64,000 bases of DNA from Membranipora membranacea (lineage: Eukaryota; Bryozoa; Gymnolaemata; Cheilostomatida; Membraniporidae): NCBI GenBank assembly GCA_914767715.1, contig OU612071.1:372001-436000 (forward strand), written 5' to 3'. Made by a program: the position numbers and the translations under genes. The notes beneath the pieces are model-generated. The model saw only the letters and a list, made by a program, of their open reading frames with translations. It was not told the DNA's origin and ran no database searches. Shown here piece by piece: positions 1-11,934 of this stretch (positions within the stretch are counted from its first letter, which is position 1; each line of letters opens with the position of its first letter).

Positions 1-1
1 A

Positions 2-667
2 CTAGAGCTATGCTATCCTAATGTACCATCTACATTACCTGCTGCAGCAGAATGTCTAACAAGCTGGTTCAGCTCGCAAGATCTGCTCCTCAATGTCTCT
101 AAGATTAAAGAACTCATATTTACCAACATGAGAGACAACCGTGCATGTGATCCCCTGGTAATCAATGGCACAGTAGTTGAGCAGGTCGAGTCATTCGTAT
201 ATTTAGGTACCACTGTTGACCACAAGTTGAGCTTTAAGGCACATTCTGAGGCAGTAATCAAGAAAGCTCGTAAGCGCCTGTTTATTATGAAGAAGTTGTC
301 CTGTCTTGGTATTTCTAAACCAATCAGAATGCGATGTTACTATACTTTCATTGAATGTGTTTTTATTTATCATCTATGTACATTATTTGGCCATATATCC
401 AAAACATGTCACAACTCCATTAATGATGTTATATCAACCGCTAGCTTTTTAGCTGACTGTGAAGTCCCATCTCTGTGCGAGGTTTTTACGAGAGTTTTTA
501 AGAACGGTTGTCTTCGTATGTATGCACCAGACAATGAGCCAATATTAGCCCTAGCTACACTTCCATCAGGGTGCTACTGTAATATCAAATGTAGGATAGA
601 GCTACTGAGACAATGCTTTAGAGCACAATGTGTGAAATTTTTAAACTCCGTTTTCTTCAAAAGATAA
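2..667 (+). pseudogene. LINE reverse transcriptase C-terminal fragment
   Basis: An open frame runs from base 2, at the window edge, to a stop at 665-667. It encodes the end of a non-LTR retrotransposon polymerase: the segment after the YADD motif, a YLG motif (FVYLGTTVD), a K-A-x-K-R-L-x-x-M-K stretch, and an arginine-rich tail containing LPSG. The same order of motifs occurs in the minus-strand LINE at 38.2-40.2 kb, so both belong to one clade of APE-type LINEs. The catalytic core lies outside the window, so whether this copy is full length cannot be told. The 3' UTR probably continues a few hundred bases past 667. Confidence 0.8.
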
Positions 668-883
668 TATTTTATAATGTGCAGACTTTTATATCACTCG
701 TAACTTTTTAGCTCTACAAAACCAATATTTCTTATCCATAACGGCAGAGACAGAATAAAGTATATATAAGGTGGGATATATGGAGATTGCACTCAACTTG
801 TCACGTGAATTTGTCTACAATCATAGGTACTGTTGAAAATTTGTCTTCTCATGATTACATAATGGTTTATGACAAAGGAGGTA

Positions 884-891
884 ATTCTATA
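884..891. repeat. 8-bp target-site duplication, left
   Basis: ATTCTATA, identical to 1719-1726; it brackets the fold-back element. Confidence 0.85.
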
Positions 892-1718
892 CACAGCCAG
901 CCCGTAAAAGCGTTCGAGATGGCGATCGCGGCCGTAGGCGATCGCTAAGGGGGTTGGTGGGAAGCTAGGAAGCTCCATTTTTTGCAATTTATTACTTTTT
1001 TAACTTTAGCACCTGTTTACAGCACTTTTGCCTCATCTCACAGAGTTCTAACCCTGTTTTTCAGATTCCTCATACCTTAAAACATACATGTATGTTGTCA
1101 CATCAATAAAATAATATAAATTTGCAGACTTATTAATGGTTGTCTTCTCCTATGTCTGGACATTCTGAGACACGTCACTTTTCGGAGACTGCTAGCTTGT
1201 TTAAAATAAATAAGACTCGTTATATTTTATTAGGAGTTAACGTTTCGGTCAGATTTTATTGTCATGGGAAGACAACTATTTAATTAGCATGGGAAAATGT
1301 AGGGAAAAAAGAAGACAATCTCATATCACAACATAGAATATAGCCCAAGGACCATTTCTAGCGAGCCTTAATTTACATAAATCATTTTCGAGTCTCCGAA
1401 AAGTGCCGTGTCTGAGCAATGAAGAGGGAGTTCATTGGTCTGAGAATGCCCAGACATAGGAGAAGACAACCATTAATAAGTCTGCACATTTATGGTATTT
1501 TAATGATGTGACAACTTAGATGTATGTTTTAACGTATGAGGAATCTGAAAAACAGGGTTAGAACTCTGTGAGATGAGGCAAAAGTGCTGTAAACAGGTAC
1601 TAATGTTAAAAAAGTGATGAATTTGCAAAAAACGGAGTTTCCTAGCTTCCCACCCACCCCCTTAACTACCGCCTACGGCCGCGATCGCCATCTCGAACAC
1701 TTTTAAGGGATGGCTGTG
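892..1718. mobile_element. fold-back hAT-like non-autonomous transposon
   Basis: Two long inverted arms, about 892-1190 and 1391-1718, match each other over roughly 300 bases, enclosing a 200-base loop. Outer ends are CACAGCCA and its complement TGGCTGTG. The flanks are a perfect 8-bp direct repeat, ATTCTATA, at 884-891 and 1719-1726. An 8-bp target duplication with CA-starting inverted ends is the signature of the hAT superfamily. No transposase frame is present, so it would need a transposase in trans. The arms carry a GC-rich patch (GATGGCGATCGCGGCCGTAG) unlike the AT-rich surroundings. The right arm has a short extra segment near 1415-1440. Confidence 0.88.
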
Positions 1719-1726
1719 ATTCTATA
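1719..1726. repeat. 8-bp target-site duplication, right
   Basis: ATTCTATA, identical to 884-891. Confidence 0.85.
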
Positions 1727-3090
1727 TGAAGAATTCAGTGGAGAAAAAAAATTTACATAAGATTTGCAGCAGAGAGAAATACATCTTTATTGAACATGGA
1801 TGAAAATGATTTATGTTTAAAAATATATTTATGATATTTAAATGCCTATTTAGTCATAAGTAAAGCTATAAATCTGAAAGAAAGGTGGCGTTTTCCGCCC
1901 CATAATCTTTGTAAATATTCAGGTTTTGGTATCAGTTAATACCATAAACATATAAATACTCTAGACTGGAAACTATTGGCTATTTGATACAGGCCCAGTG
2001 TCCTCTCTAATTCAGTGACGCAACGTCACTGCGCTATTCACTTTTTCTCTGTAGTGCACAGGTCAAAATAGGAGTTATCGCCACATAAATGTAATGTATG
2101 AATAAAAGACCTTCTTATTTCTAAATATGACCACTACAACTGGGTAAAACCGGTGAATTTTACAGAACATTTACAAATTAAGTATAAAATGTGATCAGTA
2201 TACCGTGCCATCAAATATTGTGTGTGCCATAACAACTTATGCTATAGCATGTTTCTGGTCTTAACATTTGTATGAAAAATTGAGCGTCAACTTTTCAAAG
2301 TTCAAGGTTCATCAGAGTATTTGATCTTTACCGGTGATATCTATAACACTAGTTTGTTCCCTCGGAGGACGGTGGTGGTGGAGGGATATTTAATTTGTGT
2401 ATCAAATAGTCTATATTGAGCCAAGATCTAAAAGATTCTCCAGGGACTAAAGTCTGCAACATGCTGCTGGCTAGAGTGTGGCTTTGTCTGATTGAAATTT
2501 TATAAGGTAGAAAACTCACAAGATTTTACTTCTGTCTGCCACTTCCTAATGTATTATTAGTGAATATCAATTTTGTAAATCCTCAATGTATAATATCATT
2601 GGTAACTCTGCAAACACCTCATCATTTTCATTGGTTCTATTATGCACTAGGTCTTATTTGACCGCCCTATTTAACGGGCCCCCTTAAGCTCGGTTGGCTT
2701 GTGTGGGGTACCCTTGCCGCCATAATTTGATAAGGGAAGTAATATTTTTGATATTTTTGTGAATACTTAATATGCTAAATTTAAAATTTAAGAAAAGGTC
2801 TTATCCTGTAGGGTTATCTTGAGAGGCAGAGGGTGGGTTTTTCTTTATACTTCAATTCTTTTGCATATTTTCAGTTGAGCTGAATTACTGGAGAACTTCT
2901 CATCCACACCATATTAACCCTTCATACATGCATCTATAGATTAAAACTATATCGCAGGGGGTGTCCGAATGTCAATGTAGTTTTGCGGATATTCCTGTTT
3001 AAGGCACGCCAGAACATCGACAAAATACTTGTCTATAAAGCCTCTTCGTTATCAAAACTTTGATAAGCAGGACGACGTTTCAACCAGAAA
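1727..3090. other. no gene recognised
   Basis: AT-rich sequence with no long open frame and no recognisable exon. A few GC-richer spots near 2360 and 2680 did not resolve into a known element. Confidence 0.5.
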
Positions 3091-3091
3091 C

Positions 3092-3165
3092 TCGAAAAAA
3101 ATGGGGATTGAACCCATATCGCCCTCTTCAACTGTCTACTGAGCCACGGGAATAATGTTTCTGAA
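3092..3165 (-). repeat. tRNA-like SINE head (degenerate)
   Basis: On the minus strand there is an A-box-like GTGGCTCAGTAGACAG followed about 30 bases later by a B-box-like GGTTCAATCC. This is the internal RNA polymerase III promoter arrangement. The arms do not close into a good cloverleaf, so it is called a tRNA-derived SINE remnant and not a tRNA gene. Confidence 0.45.
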
Positions 3166-3739
3166 AGGCCGGAATATTAGTGAGATGATATCTGCTCAGA
3201 GCTAGTACCATCTGCAAAGCTGTTGAAATATCGTACAGAGGCCCGATTCGAAAAGCGTTCCTTGCGACTAGCGGCAACTATATCACGATAAAACTTGCTG
3301 TCAGGGTTGATCTCTGGTTGTGTATCTGTAATGCTCATGATGCTCATATGTTCTAGTATGCTGTCGAAATGAGCAACTGTAACGCTGCTGAGCATCGGTC
3401 TGAATTTCGGAAAGGTCAATTTTCTAGCTGATGTTTTATTTTGTGTCAACAGCGTGTAAAGGAAACTTCTTTTGTGAAAAAATTAACTCGTACCGTTCAA
3501 AACGATTATATCAATCTATCCGGTGCATTCTTAAGATCGATGTTGTGTGAGGTAACCTTGATACAAATCACACTCACCTCATTCAATATCACTTCTGTTA
3601 TTTCGGAAAATGTGGGTGTATATGACAAAATCAATACCCTCAAGATGTTAGATTAATAATAATTACTGTAATAAATGATCTTGTCTTGCGGTTAGTCTGC
3701 CAAACTGTCAATATTGATTGGAGAGGTATACACCTGAGG

Positions 3740-3870
3740 GGGCTGGGGGCTGGAACAATCAACAATGAAAGCTCCCCCAGTGGGACTCGAACCCACAACT
3801 CCTGCGGCACTAATCGCCTGGCAGTGATTAGCAAGCGCTAAACGATTACGCCATCTCAGCATCCCCAAAA
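3740..3870 (-). repeat. tRNA-derived SINE
   Basis: On the minus strand an A box (GATGGCGTAATCGTTTAG) and a B box (GGTTCGAGTCCCAC) are spaced as in a long-variable-arm tRNA (Leu/Ser type). The B-box arm pairs well (GTGGG with CCCAC). A short body follows toward 3740. Acceptor pairing is poor, which argues against a functional tRNA. Confidence 0.5.
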
Positions 3871-6120
3871 TTAGAAATTCTCACAAGTTATGTGGCAATG
3901 CTGGTACTCAGGCTCTGCTGCATTGATAAGTCGTGGTTTCCTAAGTGGTCTCATAGATGATATCCAATGCAGACAACCAGTGCAGTGCAATGTAATCACC
4001 CAGTTTATGTCCAAATGTTAAGCTCAATATTGTCCAGATTCATCTCTGTGTTTATTTTGCAGTGATCTGTGCCACATAACTGAATTTCCCTTGGTTTATC
4101 CTTATACTTTAAGCCTTAGCAATTGGTCCGAAGCTTTTGTGAGTTGTGCTCACTCAGATGAAAATACCTACAGTATGTCAAAGCATAGCTCACCCATATA
4201 CTGCAGATGAGATAGGTGGGAGGTTTCTAAATCATGACAACTCGTACTAAGGAGAAAGACATATGATACTACGACATAATCTCCTCAGTTCAGACTCTCT
4301 CAATCTTACTCCATCTGGAGATTGTTTGAGTTTTTGGGTCGTATGGTCACATTACTAGAATAGTATTCTCCTGCTCCGCTATCTGGCTTGGTTAGGAGTT
4401 GTCTCCTTGTTTTACAAAAGCAGACAACCTCTTAATCCAGGTCAGCCTAGACGTTTACAATATTGGCAGAGTATTAACAAAGCATTATCACTTCTAAAAC
4501 TGACCAAGAAACTTCCTAGTATAAAATCAGGGAGTTACAGAGAGGGAGTGGAAACGAAATGTAGCCTGTGACTTAACAAGGCTGTTTCCAAGGGCTGTAC
4601 TAATATGGTCCCTCCATTAAAATTCATATAAGTCCTCAGTCTTTTTATATGTCTGTCTCCAGTTGAAAATTATTAAAATATTTGACATGTTTACTCAATG
4701 GTATATTAAGACACCCAGAGACAATATATCATGATGTAAATCACCACAAGTGTAGATGAGACATAGCTAGTAATATAGTAACCACTTTTGCAGGGTATTG
4801 AATTATAATTCCAATGCAAATGTTTGATGGGGGATAGAGAGACTGAAAATTAATCATTCATTCACCATTTAAAAACCATGTGAGGAACTTAGACCAGATA
4901 AAAGTAGTGAAAGTACTTAAATAAGCCCTTTCTAACACCTAAGTGACAATGGGAGGCAAAACATACCACGTTAGACTGATGAAAACCGCCATTGATTACC
5001 AAATTATGAGGCAAATTTATGGCCATGTCTGCAGTGAAACTTTCCCGTCTCATATGAGTAGCAGAAGGCTTTGGAGTCCCAGGTAAAACTAGACTATAGT
5101 TTGAAACATGGGCTATACCTGAGTGCTATCTATATCTCTCTGCTACTTAGTTTAGTTTCTTTTCAAGAGGTTCAAACACTTTAGGAAATTGTGGTAGAAC
5201 CCATCTTGATAAATGGGATTTCAAAACTATGCTCTTGCTGATCAGTCTGCGCATGTGCGAACTGTTGAGGCATACGTTCGTCTCTGCAGCATAGGGCTTG
5301 AACTAATTCACCTAGTATGAGTACCAAAATTGGGAAAACAATGGAAACCCATATTTTGGAAATATTTGGGCCTAAATGGAACACTGGTTTTGATATCTCA
5401 TAACCTTGAACCCTGGGAGTTGTCTTTCTTGATGGAAGGCAGCGCCACCACCGCTGTGCTGCAGAGATAGACTATGTCACAAGGCTATCCTGCAAGCAGA
5501 ATGCTTGCTGATTGGACAGTTCATCAAAATCATTACAGCAACTCAAGTTGTACTTCTTTTTGGCAGGAAGTCACTCTCTGCAGTCTCTGCTCTGATTGGC
5601 TGTGGTCATGAAAAACCTTTACTGATAAAGAGAGGACAATTACCAGTGTAGACAAACAACAATTTGAAATGAGAGGCCGTTTCCACTCCTTTTTCAAACT
5701 CCTTGATAAAATCCATATTGGACCTGCTCTCAATACATAACATCACACTTTGAACTAAAATGTGAATAGGTACAATCAGGTCTAATCTGGTGCTACTTTC
5801 CATAAAAGGATTTTCCAATATTAGAAGGGAAATCATCACTGTCATCAGTTGAGGCAAAATAGTGATGACTCTTTCTTATCCATCCCACCAAGTTGCAGCT
5901 TTCTTGCTTATGGATATCTTGTTAATTTTGTGTGATGGGTTCTCTCCTCATATTGTCTGTCAACAGACTAAAGCATGTGCCTGGTTGTACCGACACCACC
6001 CAGTTGCAAGCATCAAACTATGATAAGCTATCTGTAAGGGGTGATATATAAGCCGACAGGATAATCCTGTCAGCGCAATGGATATATCAACAATATACTG
6101 ATAGCTTCTCTGTGACACAA
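3871..6120. other. no gene recognised
   Basis: About 2.2 kb of AT-rich sequence. The minus strand holds short open frames near 5181-5857, but they lack recognisable motifs and overlap each other in different frames, so they are not called. Confidence 0.5.
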
Positions 6121-6149
6121 GGTGCAGAGATTAATTCATAGCATCATAA

Positions 6150-6190
6150 CATACATCCATACATACATCCATACCATCACATCATCATTA
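6150..6190. repeat. CATACATC microsatellite, copy 1
   Basis: A run of CATACATCC/CATCACATCATCAT words that recurs almost unchanged at 6764-6808. Confidence 0.6.
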
Positions 6191-6264
6191 GTGTTGTATT
6201 CAGGGTCGAGTCAAAGGGTCATGTTAGGGTCAAATCGGGTCAGAGGTCTGCATCTTCACGGGTC

Positions 6265-6400
6265 TCAACTAGTGATGGTCAAAATACTGCCTGCGCCTGA
6301 ATTTGAGCCTGAGACCTTGTGACCCACAGTCCATGATCTTAACCACTATGCTACGGATATTGTGTGACACATTTGGAAATGGAGACTATACCATCATAAA
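6265..6400 (-). repeat. tRNA-derived SINE, family B
   Basis: The minus strand carries an A box (TAGCATAGTGGTTAAGA) and a degenerate B box. The flank GACTATACCATCATAAAA is shared with the copy at 25530-25650 (GACTATACTATCATAAAA), which ties the two into one family. Confidence 0.5.
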
Positions 6401-6763
6401 ACATATAGCTATTAGTCATGCTTTTGCTGTGATTATTATGAACGCTTACAACACTACATAAAGCTTTCTTCAGACATCTATAATTTGATAAATACTTGAC
6501 AGAGTTTGATGAAACTTGGTCTCAACATAGTTCATTATGTCTAGATGATATATTGCAAAATGAATCAAACTTAAAATGTCTTATTAGCTAATTGCACTAG
6601 TGATTAGTGAATGAATATCCATCATTCTTTTACATTGTGATATCTGAAGAATGTTTTATCGGCATCGATATGTCTCGATATGTTCCGAATTTAGGGAAAT
6701 TTCAGTGGGTCGGCTCATTTTCATTTTTGCTGGCTCAATACAACACTAATCATCATACCATCA

Positions 6764-6808
6764 CATCACATACATCCATACATACATCCATACCATCACA
6801 TCATCATA
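6764..6808. repeat. CATACATC microsatellite, copy 2
   Basis: Same words as 6150-6190, ending CATCATCAT. Confidence 0.6.
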
Positions 6809-7259
6809 GGATGATAGCAGAGGTGTTGAGTCTAGATTGAAAAGGATGGCCAATTAATATCAATATCACAGAGGTTGTGAAGTCTGTACGGATACATTAA
6901 ATAATACATTAACTGTACATCTAAATCTATTATCATTAGAAGTTGTCTGTTCTATTGTCGCGAGGGCATAAATCCAAATTTCTCTAATGTCAAAACTGAA
7001 CAACAACACATAGTATGTAAAACCTTTGTTGAGGGGGAGGGGGACAAAGCTTGTCAAGACAGGCTTCCACCCCATATAAATTTTTTGTGTGTTTCAGCAG
7101 TAACACATCAGGAGAAACAAACCACGCAAACTCACAACCTCATTTTCATTGCTGACTCTTCTTGGCTACTACTTATCTTATTTATCACAAGGTCACAAGA
7201 TCACAAAGTCACAAGGCTTATCTTTAAAGTGGAACTTCAGACCAGTTTGGTTCTAAGAC

Positions 7260-7490
7260 AACTCCTAACACTTGATAGGTGATGGTAACAGGCGGTCCCA
7301 AACTCCCTGGTGGTAAAAACTTGCACTTGATAATACAAGTCTGCAATCGCTGTATCAAAGTGCTCTCTGTTTATAGGCAATACAGAGCACACCTGGTGGT
7401 CAAAGAAAACCTCTATAGTCAGTGGTCTGCAGTGGGACTCGAACACAAGACTACTTAGGTAGATCAATCATTATAACATCACTGAGTAAT
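7260..7490 (-). repeat. tRNA-derived SINE, family A (diverged)
   Basis: The minus strand reads a B-box segment (TGTTCGAGTCCCACTGCAG), then CAGGTGTGCTC further on. This is the layout of the better copies at 15.7 and 61.65 kb. The A box is weak. Confidence 0.5.
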
Positions 7491-8485
7491 TTGACGTAAT
7501 GCTTCTTCATGATGTGAATTGTGAATCGAACAAAAGCTATAAGGTTGAGATACCTGAAAGCTTTCTGCCCACTGTATCAGTAATGAAGTCTTAGCTCGAT
7601 TATACCTGGATTAGTCGCTGCATACACAAGTCAAGTCCGTGTGTCAATATGTGTCGAAGTAATCGCTTGCATAATTATCGGTGTGATAAGATTAAACGAT
7701 GCTTTATTTAGCTGCTATTAACTGAGTGATGAAAAGTGCCATAGAGCCTAGTAAACAACTCCCTCAGAAACAGTGCTTTTTACAAAGTCTACTTCAGGCC
7801 AATAAACTTTAAAAATGTAAATCTGATGACAATGAGTTATTACAGACAGTACTCCTCAAGCTATAGACAATAGCTTAAATTGACGATGCGGCTACAAAAT
7901 AAGAAACCCTTTATTAACCATATTTGATCCCTTTCGAGGACAGATGCTGCCTTGCCTGTAACGGCTGCCTATTCCCAGACATTTTGTTCGACATGTTTGC
8001 TGCGATTGGCAGCTAATCAATCTCAATCAATCAATCTAATCCCAATGGTGAAGTTAAAACAATCACGGAAATACAACTAAATTCAGCATACAGTACAACG
8101 ACACAGTACGCTATTTTGTTTCTGACAAAAAGTATTGTGGTCATTTAGGTTTTGTATTTTCCTGCTAACATCGGCAATAAGGCGATGCACTGGGGAGGAA
8201 TTCCACTGGATAATGATTGGCAAACTATTTAGCCGGGAACTCTTACCTTTTGTCCAACAAGTAGTTCCTTTAGGTTCAGCCTTAGAGGGTCCTGTTATTG
8301 GTTTGTTCTTATATCTCCTCAGCCGGTACTCTTATTTTGGTTACGTTGCAGTGGCACTTGCTGTTATTAGATAGTTTGTGAATCTCATAGCTTCACCTGA
8401 CCTCAGATACTTAAATCCCTCCTTACTGTAATGAGAAGCAAAAACAAGATGATCTGTTAGCGATTACTCTAAGTTGAATGATGAA
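7491..8485. other. no gene recognised
   Basis: AT-rich; one 79-codon plus-strand frame at 8135-8374 has a hydrophobic stretch but no known motif or splice context. Confidence 0.4.
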
Positions 8486-8489
8486 TTCA

Positions 8490-8690
8490 TTTATGAGCTA
8501 GTCACATTGTTCTGAAAGCAATCCTAGACTAATCTGTTTGTCAAATAGAAATTTGAGAAGACATTGACAGATTTGTCTTAAAATCCATGCTATGTGTGCA
8601 ATCTGCACTGTATATCAGCGTTCCCAATACAGAAAAACCATTAGAATATTAATGTCAACAGGGAATCATGATCAAAAAATCCTTTCTAAA
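8490..8690 (-). repeat. inverted copy of the 9.34-9.54 kb repeat
   Basis: The reverse complement matches 9340-9540. Shared words include GAACGCTGATATACAGTGCA, ATTGCACACATAGCAT and AGAACAATGTGACTAGCT. A third, direct copy of the inner part lies at 10136-10290. An interspersed family of unknown type. Confidence 0.6.
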
Positions 8691-9339
8691 TACATTTTCT
8701 CCTGTAATTGCAACATTTTGCCCAAAAATTCGCCTTGCAAGCTTTTAGTTACAAAAATCTGTAACTTTGAAACTGAAATTTAATAACAGAATTTGATCAA
8801 ACTTGCGGGAATATATCACTTTGTGGTGTGATAATATTAAAAAAGCAGTTGAGAACAGTCGGGATCAGGGCAGGATATTTATCTCAACCGGCTTCAACTA
8901 CTGGGTGTAATTTGATGCCTGTCAGTAGAATTTTGAATCAAAAGTATTTGCTTTCTTGTACAATATAATGAGGTGGGAGAATAGTGCTGCTATCGCAACA
9001 TTTTTCTCTACCATACAACATTGAAAACTGAAATCTGAGGGCGGCAGGGGTAGGGTGGTCTAGCTTATAAGCACACAACTGTTGAAGTTCATGAGTTTTT
9101 GTAGGTGATTTTGAGTGATAAAAATGGTGTTTGAAAGGCTGCACTACTCTTGAATTAGTACGAGGCCCATAAATGCATAAAGCCAATATAATTCTTATGC
9201 GCCCTTTGTTGTCCGTGACCAGCTGCTGTCGCTTCATTCACATCGCATATTGTGTCGCGATTCCCTGCTATTTAGGTGACACAGATGCCTGTCATATATG
9301 ATCATGATTATTGGAAAGCTGTTTAATAATTACACAATA

Positions 9340-9670
9340 TCCAAAATATGATGGAAATTTTTATTTGATTGTGATTCCATGTTGTTATTTATATTCTTAT
9401 GCTGTTTCTGTATCAGGAACGCTGATATACAGTGCAAATTGCACACATAGCATCCTTTGCATGGATTTGAAAGCAAATCTGGCTATGTACTCCCAATTTA
9501 CTGTTAGGATTACTTTTAGAACAATGTGACTAGCTCATAATCCAAAGACATGAATGATACGTTTGAGTTTAAACTGGTGTCAATATCACATTCCTACCAA
9601 CATTATCCCTTATTATATAGGCAATAATCTTGACGATGGATTGAAATGGATTTTTTTTCTAATTCAGCTT
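9340..9670 (+). repeat. interspersed repeat, copy 2
   Basis: Partner of 8490-8690 (inverted) and 10136-10290 (direct). The stretch from AGAACAATGTGACTAG to AATAATCTTGACGATGGATT is shared with the 10.1-kb copy at roughly 85-90 percent by eye. Confidence 0.65.
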
Positions 9671-9747
9671 CCAAAAATTAATTTGTCAGTAGAAAAGGTA
9701 GCTTTTGGATTCCTAGCCAAATGTCATATCAAGCCTCCAGCGATGGC

Positions 9748-9893
9748 CTGGAAGCCTTGTATGTAGCTAATATTACGTCTGTAATCGCCCACGCCCGCCT
9801 TGCATGGTTCAATCTGCTATCGGACATTCTAGAAACAAGACTAGAGCGGATCCAGCACTCTGTTATTCGGAATAAGCTGCCATTCTCATAACA
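9748..9893 (+). pseudogene. LINE C-terminal fragment, copy 1
   Basis: The frame encodes ANITSVIAHARLAWF and ETRLERIQHSVIR. This is the conserved region after the reverse transcriptase core in many APE-type LINEs (Y-A-x-P-A-W, then LERIQ). A second copy of the same stretch lies at 10865-11202. It ends quickly at a stop and is a dead fragment. Confidence 0.65.
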
Positions 9894-9939
9894 TTACATA
9901 CCTACATTTACATGCATGGTCCAGCATTAAAATAAAATG

Positions 9940-10125
9940 GGCGGCGAAATTTTAGTACCTTATCGGCGAGGCTCTCTGTTTCCAGGTAGGTCAAAGCACA
10001 TCTAAGGGCCAACCAATGCACGAGTAGGTGTTGGACCGCAGTGGGATTCCTACCCTAGACCTTGAACATGTGCATGCTGAAGTCCGGCGCTCTAATCAAC
10101 TGAGCCAACTCATACTCTTCCCAAA
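9940..10125 (-). repeat. tRNA-derived SINE, family A
   Basis: On the minus strand there is an A box (TTGGCTCAGTTGATTAGAGC), a degenerate B box (GGTAGGAATCCCACTGCGG), then a body ending in TTTCGCCGCCC. The same head-to-tail order is seen at 61650-61870. Confidence 0.7.
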
Positions 10126-10135
10126 AGAGATTATT

Positions 10136-10290
10136 ATAGGATTGCTTTCAGAACAATGTAACTAACTCATAATCCAAAAAAATGAATGATACCTTTGAGT
10201 TTAAACTGGTGTCAATATCACATTCCAATCAAGATTGTCCCTAATTACATAGGCAATAATCTTGAGGATTGATTGAAATGATTGTGTTTC
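10136..10290 (+). repeat. interspersed repeat, copy 3
   Basis: Direct copy of the inner part of 9500-9670 (TTTGAGTTTAAACTGGTGTC, AATATCACATTCC). Confidence 0.65.
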
Positions 10291-10409
10291 TCTAATTCTA
10301 TCCCCCTCCCATATATGTTGGAGTGCAAGGTCATCGCTCAGCTAATATTATTGGATTTGATACCCCTTCAGTCAACTGCTGCCGGGTTTTGTTTGGCAGT
10401 CATGTTTGC

Positions 10410-10620
10410 AATGTCGATCTTGAGTAGTCCAAATTCATGGCCATTGAGGCAACATGGACACCTTGTCAAAATAATATTGCACAATAGAGCATGTTAACAA
10501 TGAGAGTGTTGAGTGTTTGCAGTAGCTACTGTTACCTTATATTATTGGTTTAGCTCTATTTATCCTAACAGTCAATGGAATGAATTCTATAGCAATTTGG
10601 GCAATAACTCTTACAAACAA
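10410..10620 (+). repeat. 850-bp-spaced direct duplication, left
   Basis: Matches 11260-11500: TGTCGATCTTGAGTAGTCC, CAACATGGACACCTTG, AACAATGAGAGTGTTGA and ATCCTAACAGTC occur in the same order in both. Confidence 0.7.
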
Positions 10621-10864
10621 AACCTGTAGTGTGAGCGGTTGTTAGAGAGTATCTGAGTGGTTGTTAGGCTGAGTATTTGTATGGTCCTAGAAAACGGCGC
10701 TGAGCTCCTTCTCTTATCATTGTATAAACAAACCTCATATTCACACGGGAGGGCGGGGAGTCAGAAGTACCCCCTCACTCAGCAGGCATACTTTCTTATC
10801 AGCGTGTTTAGTAGTGTCAAACCTAAACTCAGACTCAGACTCAGACACAGATAACACAATATGG

Positions 10865-11202
10865 TGGCCTGAAAGCCTTTTTAAGTAGCTAATATTAAGT
10901 CTTTAATCGCCTACGCCCGCCCTGCATGGTACAGTCTGCTATCAGACACTGACAAAACAAGATTTGAGAGGATCCAGCGCTCTGTTAGTCAGATTTTGAA
11001 GCCCTTCACTTACAACTATGAACACAGGCTTGGCAATGTAGCACTGCAAATCATCTTAACTTTCCTGCACGCCTCTTGCAGTGAAAACTTCACCAATATA
11101 GCCGGAGACAATCATCACCACCTGAACTATCGTATTAATATAAATACAAAGAAAAAGTCTGCTCGTAGAGCAAAAATAGGTTTGCGATTTGTCACCAAAT
11201 AA
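10865..11202 (+). pseudogene. LINE C-terminal fragment, copy 2
   Basis: Encodes SLIAYARPAWYSLLSD, FERIQRSVSQILKPFTY and, further on, a basic tail to the stop at 11200-11202. It is the better preserved sister of 9748-9893, with a better match to the LINE consensus (YARPAW, RIQRS). No polymerase core precedes it, so the copy is 5' truncated. Confidence 0.7.
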
Positions 11203-11259
11203 ATATTACAGGAGTGTATATATAAATTGACAGGAATATTAACAGATTAATATTGATCT

Positions 11260-11500
11260 TGTGTCGATCTTGAGTGGTCCAAATTCATGAACATTAAGGC
11301 AACATGGACACCTTGGCAAGATGGCTGGAAGGGATAATATTGTACAATTAACAATGAGAGTGTTGACTGTTAGCATTTGCTACTATTATCTTAAATTATT
11401 GGTACAGCTCTATTCATCCTAACAGTCGATGTAATGAATTTTATAGCAATGTGGGAAGATAATTCTTACAAACAAAACCTTATTCGTCACGAACAAAATC
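11260..11500 (+). repeat. 850-bp-spaced direct duplication, right
   Basis: Partner of 10410-10620. It ends shortly after ACAAACAAAACCT, also found at the end of the left copy. Confidence 0.7.
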
Positions 11501-11934
11501 TGTAGTGTCAGCCTACTTATAACCTGTGAACTGAACATAGTTATTCATTTTATTCTAGATGAGTATCAACCATTCGGTTATTCTATTCGGAGTCGTGCCA
11601 TTAGGAGGACAACTTCTCTGGTTTATTAAATAATAATATTACTAGGTAATATACCACAGATGTGTAGTCCCCTCCCCCCCGACATTGTATAGGAAATTAC
11701 TGTATATATAAATATCACAACAAAATCTGCCATTAATGGACATTGGATGATTTTACAATTTGCTAGGCCTTTTTTGAGATTTGATGTTTTCATCAGTGAA
11801 CAGCAGATAAATTAAGAAGTTAAATTGTGTGCGAATTTTTAACCCACAATGAAACAAGAGGGCTTTTCAGTCAAAATTAATTCGTAGGCCGCAATCGATC
11901 GAAGTCCGCATGGTATGATCTTGCTTAAGAATAC

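Noticed and set aside
5181-5857. Cluster of short minus-strand ORFs
   Set aside because: Overlapping frames with no conserved motif and no exon borders that would link them.
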